Shown in pieces: positions 62,555 through 62,625 of a DNA stretch of 62,625 bases (position 1 is the stretch's first letter; each line of letters begins with the position of its first letter). The position numbers and the translations under genes are program-made. The DNA is taken from NCBI GenBank assembly GCA_032122615.1, contig JAQBGF010000087.1:1-62625 (forward strand). The letters run 5' to 3'. This DNA is from SHZI01 sp032122615 (lineage in GTDB: Bacteria > Pseudomonadota > Gammaproteobacteria > Steroidobacterales > GCA-2729495). The notes beneath the pieces were generated by a model. The model searched no databases. It was given only the letters and a program-made list of their open reading frames with translations, and was not told the origin of the DNA.

Positions 62555-62625
62555 CCCCGAATCCGCCTCGCCGTAGCGGCCACACGCGGGAAACTTTTTC
62601 GGCGCTCACCGTGCCGCACGGTAGC
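62533..62625. repeat. composite palindromic element cut by the window edge
   Basis: REP arm 62533-62554, linker CCCCGAATCCGCC (as in the poly-G copy), then a left stem half 62582-62601 (ACACGCGGGAAACTTTTTCG) and a class I-like core in reverse orientation from 62602, with CCG in place of the usual TACT. The sequence ends at the edge of the core, so the right stem lies outside. Confidence 0.75.

Overview
The window reads as chromosomal DNA of a GC-rich (about two-thirds G+C by eye) gammaproteobacterium. The evidence is the gene order ntrX-ntrY-DUF4390-rsmB-fmt-def / LysM-dprA-smg-topA, the cluster priA-argS-SPOR protein, gamma-type fmt/def/prlC/xthA/gor, and a split pntAA-pntAB-pntB. I cannot assign a genus. 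Lineages such as Woeseiales, Steroidobacterales or Chromatiales are plausible guesses. No rRNA, tRNA, CRISPR array, prophage or insertion sequence was seen.

Layout. 0-5 kb: VOC protein, a beta-propeller-like protein, glutaryl-CoA dehydrogenase, a stand-alone PD-(D/E)XK-type protein and a GFA-fold protein. 5.2-6.0 kb: a secreted barnase-type RNase overlapping its barstar-type inhibitor. 6-10.7 kb (minus): RDD membrane protein, large methyltransferase, GST, a TonB-C-like secreted protein and a flavin split-barrel protein. 11-15.3 kb: DUF2254 and small membrane proteins, then a decayed patch (frameshifted DsbA-family gene, GGDEF remnant) and a lipoprotein/small secreted protein pair. 15.4-20.8 kb (minus): VWA lipoprotein, ECF sigma factor, membrane partner and acs. 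20.9-24.5 kb: HNH nuclease and transhydrogenase. 24.5-26.1 kb (minus): sigma/DUF3619-like/DUF3106 trio. 26.1-26.4 kb: an AT-rich stretch with DnaA boxes in front of priA. 26.4-31.8 kb: priA, argS, SPOR protein, PLP enzyme. 32.1-39.2 kb (minus): NtrYX, DUF4390, rsmB, fmt, def. 39.4-48 kb: LysM protein, dprA, smg, topA, a large subtilase. 48-62.6 kb: HDOD pseudogene, MFS transporter, tag, aroE, gor, prlC, xthA, Rieske protein, glycine-zipper lipoprotein, pirin, HD protein, flavin-dependent oxidoreductase, DUF1838 protein, S-formylglutathione hydrolase.

The most unusual feature is a dispersed family of composite palindromes. Outward-facing 22-nt REP arms (GTAGGAGCGGCTTCAGCCGC plus two bases, or a compensated variant) enclose one or two hairpins. 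Each intact hairpin has a loop ('core') of exactly 24 nt that is conserved within two classes, while the stems differ from copy to copy yet stay self-complementary. Copies lie near 0.9, 31.9, 55.9, 59.2, 62.5 and 62.6 kb; simple or single REP arms lie at 3.2 kb and inside the VWA gene at 20.7 kb. In seven cases the TAG inside a REP arm is the stop codon of the adjoining gene. One copy (55.9 kb) is a 30-G run plus C-rich noise, probably a sequencing failure at such a hairpin. Other points of note are an NtrX whose ATPase motifs are degraded and three broken signalling/redox genes.
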